Of a stretch of 64,000 bases of DNA, positions 63,250 to 64,000 are shown one piece after another (within the stretch, counting starts at the first letter, position 1; the number at the start of each line of letters is the position of its first letter). A program made the position numbers and the translations under genes. Origin of the DNA: Peribacillus sp. FSL E2-0218. Lineage in GTDB: Bacteria > Bacillota > Bacilli > Bacillales > DSM-1321. The stretch covers positions 2,359,501 through 2,423,500 of the forward strand of contig NZ_CP150304.1 in assembly GCF_037992945.1 (NCBI RefSeq). The letters are read 5' to 3'. The notes beneath the pieces are model-generated. The model saw only the letters and a list, made by a program, of their open reading frames with translations, was not told where the DNA came from and did no database searches.

Positions 63250-63915
63250 TTAATTAGATTTATTTATATTAATTTCACTTATGATATTAATTAATTGTTG
63301 ACCATCAATAAGTATAATAGGCTTATTAGCTACATAATGTACAGCCGTATTAGCAAAGGAGCTAGTTGTAACATAAAATCCTTCCTGAGCTTGTATGTCG
63401 ATTAAAGCACTGTGAAACTTTTGAATTTCGGGACGTCCGATTCTTTTAGTAGCGTATCTCTTACATTCAACTATTGAAATATAGCCTTCTTTTCTTAATA
63501 TAATATCTTTTCCACCATCTCCACTTGCCGAAGTAACTGTAGCTTCGTACCCTTTCGAAGAAAATAAGTCTGCTATGTAATATTCAAAGTCCCTATGTGG
63601 CATCATTTTTAGGTTATCGAGGTCAGCCCCATTTTTTAGTTTTTCTAATCTTTCTCTTTCTTTTTGTTTTTTAATTAGGGCTTGTTCATTTTTCTTCATT
63701 AATTTATATTTGTGAAGGGAAAAGAATAGTCCTATACAGAGAGCAAAAAGGTATCCCCACTGGAACAAATTCCAATCCCTTGAAAGGCTAATTAAATTGT
63801 CTAAGAATAAGGCAATTAAATGTAAAATATAAAATATAAGAAATATGCCTAAAAAAAGAGTAAGTAAAATAAGTTCACTACTTTTCGAAGTAGCTTTTCT
63901 TTTTCTGCGAGCCAT
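63250..63915 (-). CDS. Membrane-anchored Mrr-type restriction endonuclease-like protein
   Basis: A 221-residue protein with two N-terminal membrane helices (about residues 14-38 and 51-68), a charged coiled linker (EQALIKKQKERERLEKLKNG) and a C-terminal Mrr-like nuclease domain. The PD-(D/E)xK residues are visible as Asp137 in SGDGGKDIIL and Glu150-x-Lys152 in IVECKRY; HRDFEYYIADLFSSKGYEA precedes them as in Mrr/DUF2034 proteins. ATG 63915 has AGGAGGG seven bases upstream. It may cleave foreign or modified DNA near the membrane. No methylase or other defence gene is next to it within the window. Confidence 0.83.
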   Translation of the reverse strand: MARRKRKATSKSSELILLTLFLGIFLIFYILHLIALFLDNLISLSRDWNLFQWGYLFALCIGLFFSLHKYKLMKKNEQALIKKQKERERLEKLKNGADLDNLKMMPHRDFEYYIADLFSSKGYEATVTSASGDGGKDIILRKEGYISIVECKRYATKRIGRPEIQKFHSALIDIQAQEGFYVTTSSFANTAVHYVANKPIILIDGQQLINIISEININKSN

Positions 63916-64000
63916 CAATAATCCCTCCTAAGTTTATTTTTTCCAATATTGCGGAAATTTAGAGGGGAGGATAAGAAATATTTTTTTTGAGACAGTATGA

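Overview
The window looks like chromosomal DNA of a Gram-positive, endospore-forming Bacillaceae member. A Peribacillus simplex-like bacillus is my inference. The reasons are strong AGGAGG-type ribosome binding sites, two spore germinant-receptor operons, a yngJIHGFE-type acyl-CoA operon, a CysL-cysJI pair, CcpA (cre) boxes and many small Bacillus-type membrane proteins. No rRNA, tRNA or CRISPR array was seen.

Layout. 1-4.6 kb: the divergent pair cysL (cut by the window edge) and cysJI for assimilatory sulfite reduction. 4.6-12.2 kb: two divergent gerABC-type operons. 12.25-12.6 kb: an internally deleted IS1182-type remnant. 12.6-17.7 kb: a flavin amine oxidase, a cytochrome bd oxidase (cydAB) and a secreted protein. 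17.8-26.4 kb: a TetR regulator, a clear operator/promoter, and seven genes matching B. subtilis yngJ to yngE (leucine/isovalerate-type acyl-CoA breakdown). 26.4-30.3 kb: an NAD salvage cluster with a NrtR-like Nudix regulator, pncA, pncB and nadE, preceded by a perfect palindrome. 30.4-34.9 kb: a serine hydrolase, many small genes, a WXG100-like DUF5082-type protein, a tandem repeat and a Cys-rich peptide.

34.9-41.7 kb is an insertion-rich, decayed section. It has a complete IS1182-family element flanked by a 28-bp duplication of a terminator hairpin, two decayed pseudogenes (one an AraC-type tail), further IS ends, and an AraC-type regulator divergent from a glycoside hydrolase family 3 gene. 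41.8-51.3 kb: an M15-type cell-wall peptidase, then a polyol (probably pentitol) locus with an MFS permease, mannitol-type PTS EIICB, MtlR-type regulator, xylulokinase and zinc dehydrogenase, with cre boxes at both ends. 51.4-56.1 kb: a DinB-like protein, a GPH-family sugar symporter, ssuD and a GNAT acetyltransferase. 56.2-64 kb is AT-rich accessory DNA: two secreted proteins sharing Ig-like repeats, a secreted bacteriocin-like protein with a small membrane protein behind it, about 1.4 kb of decayed DNA, and a membrane-anchored Mrr-type nuclease.

The most unusual pattern is that every recognisable IS1182-type outer end in the window (five loci) directly abuts a stem-loop, usually the terminator of the neighbouring gene. 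Several left ends persist alone with their own strong hairpin and may now serve as terminators.
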